DNA of 64,000 nt from Mesostigma viride (taxonomy: Eukaryota; Streptophyta; Mesostigmatophyceae; Mesostigmatales; Mesostigmataceae). Positions 23,100 to 34,190 of the stretch are shown here, piece after piece (position 1 is the first letter of the stretch; each line of letters opens with the position of its first letter). The position numbers and the translations under genes were made by a program. The notes beneath the pieces are model-generated. The model was not told where the DNA came from and searched no databases. It was given only the letters and a program-made list of their open reading frames with translations. The DNA is taken from assembly GCA_009746045.1 (NCBI GenBank), contig RPFO01000310.1:690234-754233 (forward strand), given 5' to 3'.

Positions 23100-23195
23100 G
23101 ATGGGTGCACCCCGCTGCATTGTGCATCAACGAAAGGCCATCTGGAGGTTGTCCGGCATCTCATCGCAAGCGGCGCGAATGTGGACGCTAAGAGC
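23100..23195 (+). pseudogene. Gene B ankyrin-repeat exon 2, splice donor lost
   Basis: After a ccctcag acceptor the frame encodes a good ankyrin repeat (TPLHCAS, LEVVRHLI, SGANVDAK). The position that is gtcagt in sister exons reads gttcatag here. From that point the sequence stops matching copy 2 until about 23,495. The exon has thus lost its normal donor in a rearrangement that also removed a unit kept in copy 2 (48,574). It may be skipped; being phase 0, skipping would not break the frame. Confidence 0.6.
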
Positions 23196-24144
23196 GTTCA
23201 TAGCTCACGGATATTTTTTGCCTTCTCAAGTGTGAGCAAAGTTTCTCAACTGCTGTGTAGCAACCAAGCCACATGATGCCGATAATGTATGTGGGGAAGG
23301 AAGATGGGGTGATGGACTTTACCACGCTGTCTAATTCATCCCCAGCGTTGAACTTAGCCGGCGTTGAGATAGCTGCCCTCATGAGCCAACGCTTGTGGCC
23401 AACGCTTGTAGCCAGAGGAACACGATGGGGCCAATAAGATGACAGGATCAGGAAATTGCGCGGTGATGATCGCGGCAATGGCGAGAAAAGTTTCTTAGCT
23501 TGAGAGTGGTGCAAGGAGAAGAACCTGTATCACGCTTGTGCATATCCTTTGGCCTCCTTTCTCTGACATCCCCGACTCCTTACCTCCCTTTAACCGTGAG
23601 GAAAAACATTATGTTTCTGTGTATTTGGGCACAGGTTTGTATCCCTCTTCTTGTCATGCCGTGGGATGTCTCCTCCCAGCCATGTGCATGCGCAGTTCCC
23701 GAACGTCTGCGAAGCTTTTGTCCCCGAGTGCGAAAGACATGTGCTCAGTGGGCTATTGTCCCGTGGTCCATCTCTGCATTTTGGACCTTCCCTATGGCTT
23801 GGCACGGCAGGTAGTGATAGTTGGGAGAGATCCATCCACGTCTTCACTGTCCCGGGGCCCGCTGTCACAGCCAGATCTCAGCAGGCTGTGGGTGGTAGCC
23901 GTGGACACGATATGGCATGGAATGGCAGGCGTGGCTTGGGTTGGCTTCATGCACCAACTCGGAGGTCGGCTTGTCAAGACAGTGGCAGTGACAGTGATCA
24001 GGTGCAGTGGCGGTGTCGATTGGTGCGGGATCCTTTTTGCTGCAGAACATGACGGGTTCCTGTGAATGCTGACATGTCCATGTGTTGCGTGGCTGTTGTC
24101 ATGCGCCTGGGTTGTCACGGGACTTGTGCGGCTGCTACCTTCAG

Positions 24145-24243
24145 GATGGGACTACCCCGCTACATGAGGCGTCAAGTGGTGGCCATCTGGATGTCGTCCA
24201 GCATCTCATCATAAGCGGTGCAGATGCGAACGCCAAGGACAAT
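24145..24243 (+). CDS. Gene B ankyrin-repeat exon 3 (33 codons)
   Basis: The acceptor is ccttcag, the donor gtccgt, phase 0 at both ends. It encodes a canonical 33-residue repeat: DGTTPLHEAS, then HLDVVQHLI, then SGADANAKDN. The residues before the first helix and the GAD-N turn fit the ankyrin consensus. It shares the gtccgt donor and upstream intron block with exon 49,517 of gene C. Confidence 0.8.
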
Positions 24244-24759
24244 GTCCGTTTCTGGGTTCATGCCAGTGAGCAAGGGGGATGCGCTGTTTCATAATGGTCG
24301 CATAGCCCTTGAGCAACGGAATGACCGTGTGTGGTGAACAAGATAATTGCGCATTCAGGATGTCTGGTTTGTTTCCAGCACGTATGCCCTCGTAATTGGA
24401 GTTTTGAATTATCTTGTTGAGGTTAATACGTGTCTTGCTTTCATCATACCTCCATCCATGTCTGCACTGTCCCAGATCAGGGTATCTCAGTCAGATCTTG
24501 GCAGGCTGTTGGTAGTAGTTGCGGGCACGGCATCGCCTGGGATGGCAGGCATGTCTTGGCTTCTTGCACCGACCAAGAGGTCAGCTTGTCAAGAATGTGG
24601 CAGTGGCAGTGATCAGGTACAATGGCGGTGTTGATTGCCGTGGGATCCCTTTGGTTGCAGAACATGACGGGTTCCTGTCGATGCTGACGTGTCCATGTGT
24701 TGCGTGGCTGTTGTCATGCGCCTGGGTTGTCACGGGACTTGTGTGGCTGCTGGATCCAG

Positions 24760-24858
24760 TCTGGGAATACCCCGCTGCATCACGCATCAAAGGGTGGCCA
24801 TCTGGATGTCGTCCAGCATCTCATCGCCAGCGGCGCAGACGTGAACGCCAAGAGCAAT
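24760..24858 (+). CDS. Gene B ankyrin-repeat exon 4 (33 codons)
   Basis: The acceptor is gatccag, the donor gtcagt, phase 0 at both ends. It encodes SGNTPLHHAS, HLDVVQHLIAS and GADVNAKSN. The intron just before it repeats the block that precedes exon 3 (cacgggacttgtg and the motif tgctgacgtgtccatg), showing a module of about 0.6 kb. Gene C seems to have fused the equivalents of exons 3 and 4 into one at 49,517. Confidence 0.8.
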
Positions 24859-25369
24859 GTCAGTTTCTCGCTGCATATAGGCCAGTGGACAAAGCACATG
24901 TGCTGTTACTTGATAGTCTCATAGCCCTGGAGCAACGCAATGACCGCGTGTGCATGGTGAAGAATATTGGGACGTGACCAGAATGTCTGGTTTGTTTCCA
25001 GTATGTATGGTTTCGTAATCGGGAGTTGTAAACAATTTGTCGAGGTTAACCTGTGTCATGCCTCCACTCATGTGTCCACTGTCCCTGGGCAGGATATCTC
25101 GTCCAGATCTCAGGCTGTGGTTAGTAGTTGCGGGCATGACATGGCATGGATTGGCAGGCGTGGCTTAGCTTCTTGCACTGGCCAGAATGTCAGCTTGTCG
25201 TGATGGTGGCAGTGGCAGTGTTCAGGTACAATGGTTGGGTTGATTGGTGCGGGATCCTTTTAGCTGTGCAACACGGCGGGCTCCTGTGGATGCTGACATG
25301 TCCATGTGTTGTGTGGCTGTTGTCATGCGACCTGGTTGTCACGGGACTTGTGTGGCTGCTGCCTCTCAG

Positions 25370-25468
25370 GGTGGGGATACCCCGCTGCATGGGGCGTCAT
25401 ACTATGGCAATCTGCATGTCGTCCAGCATCTCATCGCCAGCGGCGCTGATGTGAACGTCAAGAACAAG
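25370..25468 (+). CDS. Gene B ankyrin-repeat exon 5 (33 codons)
   Basis: The acceptor is cctctcag, the donor gtcagtg, phase 0. It encodes GGDTPLHGAS, NLHVVQHLIAS and GADVNVKNK. Its partner in gene C is 61,168-61,266. The intron before it, at about 25,101, is the intact version of the site where the Copia element sits in copy 2 (ggcaggatatctc). Confidence 0.8.
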
Positions 25469-26230
25469 GTCAGTGATAACTCCATGCAGTGGGCAACGGC
25501 CGTGTGCGGTTCCATGATGGTCACGTAGCCCTTGAGCAACGCGATGAACGTGATTGGTAAGGATGACTGGGATGTAAACAAGGTGTCTGGTTTGTTTCCA
25601 GCATGTATTCTGATTTGGCACGCCGCAAAGGTGAAAACCATTTGCGTTCAGTGCCGGTCCGCGGAAAACGCCCTCGTAATCGGAGCTTCAGCTATATTTG
25701 TTGTCAAGACTAGCGCAAGTTGTGTGCAAACAAGCTGTACGTTTGCGTCAACGCTTTTGGATTTGGCCAGGCTGTCTAGTGCATCCCCAACTTGCGTGCC
25801 CCTGTAGTCCAAGTGTTGAGAACTTTTCTTGTCAAGGTTCCCGTGATGAGCATGTGCCCGCATGTGCCCGCGCTGAGAACGCTGAGAGCTGGCCAGAGAA
25901 AAAACTATGGGACCCGATAAGAAGAAGGGATCAAGAAGGTGGTGGCGATGGTGGCAACGGAGGTGGCATTCTTTTCTAGCAGTACTCATTATTCTTATCT
26001 GCATTACCTGGCCCCATAAGAACCTCGACGATATTACGAAATACGCCGGCAAAGTTACAAGATTTCATGCCATTTTGCTGTGGCGAAAGATGTCTTATGG
26101 GGAAAGGCCGTGTGCCTTGAAAAGCAAATACAATGAGCCAAGGTCGGCCTCTTTTCTTTTAGAGGGGGGGCTGACAGCAAGCCAGGGGGTACATACCTCT
26201 GGTTTGATGAACCTTCATCAATAGGGGCAC
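25469..26230 (+). other. Intron sequence after ankyrin exon 5
   Basis: Non-coding. It matches 61,267-61,960 well. A frame at 25,532-25,807 has no family resemblance and is broken in copy 2. It leads into the decayed coding region that follows. Confidence 0.5.
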
Positions 26231-26232
26231 CT

Positions 26233-28700
26233 ATGAACCTTCATATGAGGATGACATACCCAGCGGCGATTGCAAGGAAGGAGCACGGCAGCAAAAAAGC
26301 CCAAAGCAAAAAAGCCCAAAGCAAAAAAGACCAGCGCGCGAGAAGGGAGCACCTGCACCGCTGTCGCTCATTCTACGCCTGTGACCTGGCTTGCGAAAGA
26401 AAAGCAGCTTGCCAGCTTGCTCTCCAAAAGAACAAATCCCACCAGTTACAGGGCAGTCGAGCAGGTCTTTGGGACCGATGACTGGGTGACAGATGCCAGT
26501 TTCTGGAGCTCGGCCCAGCTGAAGTCTGCAATACAGTTGCTTCTATGCCAATCTCGTCTAGGTTGGAGATGTGCTTGAGGCGCGTGACACAAACAAAGCG
26601 TCAGTGGCAAAACTTCAAGCCATATTAGAGGTTGCAGCGGTTGACGAGGAGTCGCAAATCGTATCTGCGCAGCGGAATACGGCTGAGACAAAGGAGAAGG
26701 TCAAAGTCTCAGCAGACCGAGGGGCTGTCTGACAGGAACCAAGGGAGAGGTTGGCCAGGTTTGTTGGAGTACCTCTGGAAGTGGGGAATATAAGGGCGAG
26801 GAGTGCGAGGAGGAGGTGCTCATGCCCGACAGATTCTTGCAAGGTTTGAAGGAAGCATTTGGGGGGAGGGAGGAAGCCATAATCCAGCCAAAAGATTTGA
26901 AAGGTTTGGCGCTGCCAAGCCAAGCCGAGAGCGCGGATTGGAGACAAGAGAAGGTGTTGCCAGAAGTACTGGAGTGTGCCAATGACAACGGAATGGGTAT
27001 CCAGACGTGGGTCACGACAAGCCAGCCAGAAAACAGGCAGAACCTGGAGAGCAGGAAAACTGTCATGAACGTTGGACTTGCCAAGGATAGCCTTCTCAGA
27101 AAGCTGGGCCCTGCAGGCTGAAGCTGGGGACCTTCTGGGCTTGGAATACTTAGTGAGGGTGGTGGCGGCCTTGCTGCAGGTGGAGAGTCAGGGTGTGGGG
27201 GGGTGGAGGGTGGCAAGCCACCCAATCCTGCCCCTCAAGGAGGAGGCTGCACCCTCCGCCTATCCGGCTGTCGAGGCAGCCATGCAGGCTGCGATCACTC
27301 TTGGACAAATCTCAGCGACGACCAGCAAAAAGGAAACATAGAATACCAGCATGGGGCCGCTCGCTTTTCCTGCTGCCGTAGTTAATTTAGCCTAAGTGCA
27401 CCACTTGCGGCAGGGTGAGATTGGCACGCTGGCGACAGCATGCTACGCGCCACCACCGCGAGTATGCACTGAATGCAAGGTAAAATGGCTTGACTGGCTG
27501 GGGTGTTTTGGGGCTGGCCCTCTTCTAGAGGAGTGTGCTTTAGGTGGAGGGAGGAGGCCCGTGCCAGGGTAAAAAAGCACTGCACATGGCTCAGTTCTTG
27601 CCACAAGCCAGGTGCAAACAGGTGCTGATGCAATACATGGGAAGCAGAATGAATACGTACGGCAGACTCCGCGAGTGTGCCAAAGGCAGAGGTGGCAGGG
27701 AAGATGCGGCCACTCGACCTGCTGGCAAGCAGGCGGGTCATGTGCGCCAGCGAGGAAAACTGCATCAAGCCAGCAGTCGCGGCGAGCGCAAGGTACTGGG
27801 ACGTGCCTAAGCTCTGCCGGGGATCAATGCCCCACGATGGAATGGGCAAGCTCATGGGCAGGGCGGTGGGCGTGGGCGTGGTCACGTTCGGGGAGGAGCA
27901 GCCCAAGTGGGTGGATGGCTCATTTGGGTAGCCAAGGGGCTGGGCGAGCAACAGTGCACTGTCAACAAGGAGCTGAGCAACCAGCTGTGGGTGGACCCTC
28001 CCAAGACCGTGCAAATTTCACCACCTGGGCATACTCACGGTTGTCTACATCAAGGGCCGGTGCTACAGCGCAGACAGTAAACCCGCGTCGTACCATTACT
28101 CCGTCGAGGTGCCTGAGTGATGGTGGGACTACCAAGGGCTACCTAGTGTGTGGTCTGCTAGTGTGGGCCTGTCGCGGCCAAGGCGAGGGTTTGGCCTGTG
28201 CTAGAAGTGCTGGCTATGGCGCATTCCCATGCGGCGGTGCTGGGAGGGTCATACATGAGATGGTGCTCTACGTGAGCAGTGCATTGGATCCGTGGGGCCA
28301 GGTAAGCTTCAGATTTAAGTGCAGGTAAGCTCAGTGTGGTGCGTGACGAATGGGGCCAGCCAACACGCCTGGATGTTGAGTACAAGGAGGAGCCACGAGG
28401 GAGCTGCAGATTGACCTGGAAAATCCCCTAGCCCCCGTGTAGTCTCTTACCATCGATGATTTGGTGGCCAGCAACGGGCATACCTGTGAGGTGGTGAGCC
28501 AGCTCATCACGCGCACTATCGAGGGAGGCTACCTTTCTTACAACCTTGTGCCCACCAATGAGAAGAAAAAGATGTCCAGCTTGGGTGGGAACGAGCTGGA
28601 GACCCTGGGGGTGGTGCACTGGCGGGCTGGCATGCTGGAACCAACGGTGAAGCAGCTAATCGTGGAGGTTGCCCATACCCAAGCTACCCTCACTTGAGGA
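26233..28700 (+). pseudogene. Decayed multi-frame coding region of unknown origin
   Basis: Fragments of sensible protein change frame every 100-300 bp. They include a Lys-rich start, AVEQVFGTDDWVTDASFW near 26,450, LLGLEYLVRVVAALLQVE near 27,150, DVPKLCRGSMPHDGMGK near 27,820, VYIKGRCYSADS near 28,040, and an 78-residue piece at 28,461-28,697. Copy 2 keeps the same pieces (61,963-64,000) with its own indels, such as one missing A near 63,003, so decay began before the duplication and continued. I recognise no family. A mobile element is plausible because a tyrosine-recombinase remnant follows at 29,848. It lies in an intron of gene B on the same strand. Confidence 0.5.
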
Positions 28701-29800
28701 TGGGCGATGGCTGCAGGGCTCGCTGCTAACTCGGGGTGGTTATTTGGGCTGCACATGCTAAGCCACTGCTGCTTGTCAAGGGGCAGCGATGCTTCAAGTT
28801 TACCAGCCTGAAAGGGTGGGGCCAGCGGTCATGATCGCTATGGGCCGGGGTGAGGGAGGAGCTAGAGTGTGCCCTGGCATTGGCTCGTACGCTCAGAGGT
28901 GACAGGGGAGCACCTTTGGCAAAGGAGGCCGTAGCTTCTGGTGCGTCCACCTATGGACAGGGTGTCATCTGCGGTGCGATGGAGCCAGGTGGTGTGATGG
29001 AGCTGGCACACGCACATGAGGCGCGGGGGACTCAATCTTGCTCATACCAACCAAGCCCTTCACTGGCCCTAGATTATCGATTACGTGGGCCCAACGCGCT
29101 ATTGCCAGCCAGATTATCGATGACGTGGGCACAACACGCTATTGCCAGCCACACATGGCGGGTTGGGGCCCTTCAAAGTTGCTGGCAGGATCCATGCATC
29201 AATGAGAAATGGACGTGGAGAAGAGTGCGTGCAGCCTGAAAAATAGAGACAATCGATAGTTAGATTCAGTTGGATTTTTACGTTGGCAATGGGGTGTTTG
29301 GCTAAGGGGTGGTTATCATCCTTAAGCTATACGAGCAGAGCTACAGATTGTGCGCGCTTACCATGGCTATCAGAAGCCGGTCCCAGTGGGTGTGAACGCA
29401 GAGCGCTCTTCAGCCTGCCGATGGCATTTTCCTCAGATAGTCCATGGATGCCTTCCTGGCAGGCTGGTTTTGTGACCTGACTGCTGGACTTCTATTTTTT
29501 GTGAGTGGATTTGTGCTGCCTACCATCCCCGAGGCGGTCGCGGTGGCACCGTATGCCAGCATGCCAAGGTCTGGCTTCACCTGAACTACCCCGACGTTGT
29601 TTTACAACTGGGTACTGGCGGGCTGTATGCATGCGGGGTGGCAGCGTTTAACTCCGGCTATCAGCCCTCCGCCTATACCCTGGCACCTTTGCTATTCCAC
29701 TGCCCTGTTGCTAATTCCGCGTCGACATGTACATGTGAGTGCGTTGATTATTGTTGCTTTCCAGTAGTATGTACGCGTTAGCAAGGCGCTCGAGCTGCAG
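28701..29800. other. No supported gene
   Basis: The sequence has short frames only. A 35-bp near-repeat occurs at about 29,074 and 29,110 (agattatcgattacgtggg against agattatcgatgacgtggg). It probably belongs to the same decayed element as the neighbouring blocks, but nothing here proves it. Confidence 0.4.
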
Positions 29801-29847
29801 ATTCGGGATGTGGCTCATCCTGGCCACCCCTTACCTGAGCCAGGACA

Positions 29848-30150
29848 TTGTCGGAGCAATTGTGCTCCGCAACCCCAAAATCTGTGCAGCGAGCAACCCA
29901 TCACGTCCTCGGCTGGGACGCCATTTCTGTGTGGCTCCTGCGACGTCTGGCGGCCGGCCAGCCCCCTGATGCACTTCTTTTTCAGGGCTTGACGTATAGC
30001 CAGGCTAGGCAGCAGTGGGAGGCATGGCAGACCCGGTTAGGCATTCAGGGCATGTTTTGTTTTCACGGCCCCCGGCGTGGGGGGGCCACGCACGACGCCA
30101 TCATAGGGCACTCGCCGGAGGCCGTGCAGCTGCACTGCCGGTTGGCTTAA
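29848..30150 (+). pseudogene. Tyrosine recombinase C-terminal remnant
   Basis: A frame of about 100 residues contains FCFHGPRRGGATHDAI. This matches the H-x-x-R box of tyrosine recombinases, usually seen as HSLRRGGAT in DIRS, Crypton and phage-type enzymes. It is preceded by a helix-rich stretch (LLRRLAAGQ, QARQQWEAWQ) as expected. The frame stops shortly after LHCRLA, where the W-rich segment and catalytic Tyr should come, so it is truncated. The region upstream to 29,300 has the right amino-acid flavour but many stops. It lies in an intron of gene B. A DIRS-like or Crypton-like source is an inference. Confidence 0.6.
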
Positions 30151-31221
30151 TCGGCCCTTTTGGTCAGGTGCTACATTGGCTTCCATGGTGGCCTGCTGGC
30201 CCGTGACATCGCCCTGGCCCTCTGGGCGCAGGCCCGGGATTTTCACCTTTTGTACTTCCGGCATCACGTCGGTGGCATTGTGTTTTGACGCATCAGTTTA
30301 GTCAGTTTTGACGCATTCAGTTTTCGTCACTCGTTTCTCGGACATCGACCGACCTCGCCCATGTGTTGTGGCTCCGGGTGAAAAGGGCTCAACTAACCCG
30401 AGGGTGTCCTTGGTTGGGACAAAGTTCCCCCCTAGCTAGTGTGGTAGTGTTTCTTATTTTCATGTCGTACATTATTTCAGCTATAAGCCATGTAAGGAGA
30501 TGTTGGTGATGCAGGGGCACAGCTGCTGTGGGCTGGTCCTGCAAATTCACATAGTGCGCTCAGCCCAGCACAGAGATGGGCGTGTGGTCATCTGGTAGAC
30601 AAGTCTGTGGTATTCCACAGTACAGAGCTATCACACACATTGTAATTCACTTGACCTTTTGTGGTGATCCGTGCAACGCAAAGCAAGTCCAGAAATGGAT
30701 TGGGCGATGCTGTGTATTTGGCCTGTTTTTTTTATCATGCTTGGAGGTGCTAGTGATGCGGTGGAAATGATGTTCTCGACCAGACATGCAGATGCATCAT
30801 CTTTATTTTTTTGATGTGGACAACCTGCTGCTTGCTTGGGCCACACTCTTGTGGTATATCTGTGCATTACAAACTTTCCCTATGGTTTGGCACAGCAAGT
30901 AGCAGTGGTTGGGATAACTTCATGCGTGTCTCCACTTTTCCTGGGGCCCAGGTGTTGCAGCCAGGTCTCAGCAGGTTTTGGGTGGTCATTCTCAACAAGA
31001 GCGGGGGCAGGCTGGCATGACGCCTGCAGCCGTTAGTGAAGGGGGTCTGTTTGACCAAACTGTGGCAGTGGCAGTCATCATGGACCGTGGTGGTGCTGAT
31101 GGGCGCAGGATAATTACTGCTGCAATAGCATAACTGGTTTTCTTGATGCTGACGTATCTGAGCGCTAATTGGCTGCTGTACACTGGGTTGTCATGGGACT
31201 TTTTATGGCTGGCGGATCCAG
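30151..31221 (+). other. Intron of gene B before ankyrin exon 6
   Basis: No gene seen to about 30,860. From there to 31,221 it is a diverged ankyrin-module intron: cctatggtttggcacag, tctcagcaggttttgggtgg and cttgatgctgacgtat match the blocks upstream of the other ankyrin exons. Confidence 0.55.
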
Positions 31222-31320
31222 ACAGAGGATACTCCACTGCACTATGCATCAATTTGTGGGCATCTGGATGTCGTCCAGCATCTTATCGCAATCGGCGTGG
31301 ATTTGAACGCCAAGAACGAG
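31222..31320 (+). CDS. Gene B ankyrin-repeat exon 6 (33 codons)
   Basis: The acceptor is ggatccag, the donor gtaagt (the best consensus donor of the set), phase 0. It encodes TEDTPLHYAS, HLDVVQHLIA and GVDLNAKNE. It is the most diverged ankyrin unit and the last one before the cap exon at 32,362, as expected for an older end repeat outside the homogenised block. Confidence 0.78.
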
Positions 31321-32040
31321 GTAAGTTTATGTTGTCATGCCAGTGGCAAGTAGGTCATGTGTTGTTTCTAAAGGTCGCGTAGCTTTTGAGCAAGCCAGAG
31401 CATACGCACATGTGTGATGCTCAAAGGATATCTAGACAGCACACTTGCCAGGCATTCTCCGCATTTGCATGCTCTTAAATGGTACCGATCTGCCTATCGT
31501 TGCATAAATTATAGTCCCCAGTATAGCTTCAAATATCTAGGCCGACAAGTTATGGGAGAGTTGCCAGCTCCGGCTGTATATTCTAGGTTTGCTGACAGCT
31601 GGTACTCAAGATATGCTCTACCCCAAAATGCTTCATCACTCGTGGCGTACATTTCTTAAGGTATATATACTTTTTCATGACCCACAAGCCCTTTTAAGAT
31701 TCCTTTGTAGCAAGTGTGATGCAAGTGCCTGGGCATCATGGCTGGGTTCTGGTTCCAATTTATTCTGAGAGAATGCCATCAGCTTGATTGCTCATAAAAG
31801 TCGCAAGGCTTCTTTTATCTAAAAACATGCCAATCACTCCCTTGACTTGCCCCCGTCCCTCCCCCTCCCCCCCCCTTCCCATGTATGAAATGCTTTCTTT
31901 TGTGTACTGAAGCGTAGGTGGCCCAAGGCCTTGGCATACTGTAGTGGGCACTTCAGTGCTTATGAAGAATTCAATCAAGATTGCAGGTTGTGAAGCAACA
32001 ATTTGAAACCCGCCCTTAGTTAAGCCTCTGGGTCGCTTTG
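31321..32040 (+). other. Intron of gene B between exon 6 and the cap exon
   Basis: Non-coding, AT-richer than its surroundings, with a polypyrimidine/C-rich stretch at about 31,850-31,880. A frame at 31,414-31,659 has no recognisable motif. Confidence 0.5.
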
Positions 32041-32237
<197 letters not shown>

Positions 32238-32361
32238 TATTTTTACGCCCCTCATCCTACTCCACTGCCGTGGCATACGTTGTCTATGGGCCCATCAGCC
32301 TGATGAGAGGTCTCAACCTGATGTCCTGATATGCCATCTGCTCACAAATTACCGATTGCAG

Positions 32362-32535
32362 AGGGGGAAAACGCCACTGAATCTGGCCGAGCAATGGAGG
32401 AAACCGGACGTAGCACAGATGTTGCGTCATGCTGCGGCCAAGCCAACAGTGGCCCAGCCACGGGTGCAACAGCCACCTGCCGCACCAACCAAGCCACAGG
32501 GGCAACACCTGACCGACCCAGCTGAGGGAAAAGCA
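32362..32535 (+). CDS. Gene B, ankyrin C-cap and Pro-rich linker exon (58 codons)
   Basis: The acceptor is gattgcag, the donor gtgagt, phase 0 at both ends, with exactly the length of the exon at 527-700. The start TPLNLAEQW and DVAQMLRHAA fit a final ankyrin repeat with its capping helix. A linker with VQQPPAAP follows. It joins ankyrin exon 6 (31,222) to the kinase exon (34,191) without a frame change. Differences from gene A are mainly substitutions in the first helix (EQWRKPD for EKYKETD). Confidence 0.77.
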
Positions 32536-34190
32536 GTGAGTGCGGAAAATCATTGTAATATTGCCCTCTGCAAAGCCACTTAGTAGCTTTCCAAGTACAC
32601 TTGGAGCTAAGCACGCCCTTTGTGACGAAGTGCTTGCATCTGGCACGTTCAGGGATTGTGACTTCTTGTATCTCTGCAGAGCACAACTACTTGTACATTA
32701 AGTAGGGTGGCACCCCGAAACTGAAAAACTGAAGACTGGCGATAGCCCTGGTGGAACGTCATGCGTTGCGATGACACTTAGAGCCCTTGTTGGCATGTTT
32801 GTCCATGATGGCGATGGCTTTCTTCTTTGAATGCGTGCTCAGAGTGTGACATATCCTCATTTTAGCTTTGCTCAATATGCCAGTGTGGGCGGTACCTAGT
32901 GGTCGCGATGGCTCACCAGGGACATACTAGCGATGTCGTTTGGGCTCGTTTGTCATGCTCTTATTAGTGGACTAGTACTACTAGAACTGCTGCCCATGCC
33001 TGGCTAGGTACTTTCTACGCTGCCTGCAGCAGCTGCATGTTTTGCTTCTGCATGTCACAATTACAAATAGCCATGTGTTGCAGCTCTGTTGCCTGCGTGA
33101 AAGCGTTGGTGCTTTTTGTAGCACCAGCTGCTACGAAAAAGAAAAGGCGGTAAAGATGGAGAGAGTGCATGTTATGCCACTATATCCGCATCAGCAGTGT
33201 CGTTTCGAGTAGAGTAAGTGGTGCCGTTTCTTCAGGAAATCGCTGCTTTGTTTTCAAACGGAGCTTAGGCTGTAAAATAAGGTATGTATGCGCTGATCGA
33301 CTGTCTCTAGCTAGGCAGCACTCATTGTCTCGGCAATAAATGATGGAAGCATGATAGGCTGAGGATAACTTACTACAACCGTGAAGTGAGGGCAATGTCA
33401 AGTTGAGTGGCATCGAAAAATCATATTTATAATTTCAAGGCTGCTGGGATAATAGATAGTAGTGTCATAGGGAGTCAGATGGCCAGGGCTGGAGCTTTTT
33501 TAAATCAATTTTCCGTCGAGCTGCCGGGCCAGCTGGTGACTTGCCATGCTGTATTTATTCAGCACAAAGTTCTGCAGAGAGGCTGCTGCATAAATTCAGC
33601 TTGGGAGCCTGCACCACTTACATAATCACACGATGGCCGTTAACGGGCTTGGTCCTTGTGAAATGCGGTTTGGGGGGGGTTGTCAAGTTAGTTATGAAGT
33701 GGTTGGTAATTGACTAGGCGTCTCACCATATTCCGGCAATGCATGTCACCGATTGCTTAACCGTCCATTTTTTCATACACAACCCCTTCATTTTTTTTCC
33801 ACGTCTGTGCGAGTGCTTTGGTTCAGGGCAGGAATGCCTGACAGCCTTCTGAGGCCCTCAGCCCTGACACAAGCATAGTCATCCTCACCCCATTTCCTAT
33901 CGCTTCCTTACCCCAAATCGGCCAACTCCCATCCCCGGCTGCTATCCATGGACGTGCGAACCTAGGGTGGGTGTCAACATGTTACTGAGTTAGAACCCAA
34001 AACACTTACTAGGAGCCCAGCTGGAACATATGTGACGTAGGGTGCCCGAATCTCAATGACATGCTGCCCCAGGCACTTCCTTTGCCATTATTGAACCTTG
34101 GAAACATTAATTTCCTGTTCTCCATCCTACATCCTGACGGTAGGAATTTCCTGACCTTATTATTTGCTTGTGCTGGATTGGACCATGCAG
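32536..34190 (+). other. Intron of gene B (1.65 kb), non-coding
   Basis: No gene. It matches the flanks of the gene A intron and shows the empty site for the LTR-like insert at about 33,367. It ends with the acceptor gaccatgcag. Confidence 0.65.

Larger units (their letters stand above)
403..32040. repeat. Segmental duplication, copy 1 (about 32 kb)
   Basis: This is the first of two tandem copies. Matching anchors in the same order and strand are: 402-1,533 with 32,237-33,366; 3,866-9,137 with 33,372-38,500; 13,010-16,110 with 39,374-42,940; 18,735-20,900 with 43,110-45,150; 21,840-23,195 with 45,380-47,640; 23,500-24,290 with 48,870-49,660; and 25,106-28,306 with 60,893-64,000. Identity looks to be in the nineties of percent. 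Gaps are explained by mobile elements and minisatellite expansions private to one copy. Confidence 0.93.

Noticed and set aside
24244-24759. Frames of 60-150 codons between ankyrin exons
   Set aside because: They overlap conserved intron blocks repeated in every module and shift frame between modules.
25532-25807. 91-codon frame after ankyrin exon 5
   Set aside because: Not maintained in copy 2 (61,380-61,640) and no motif; treated as intron.
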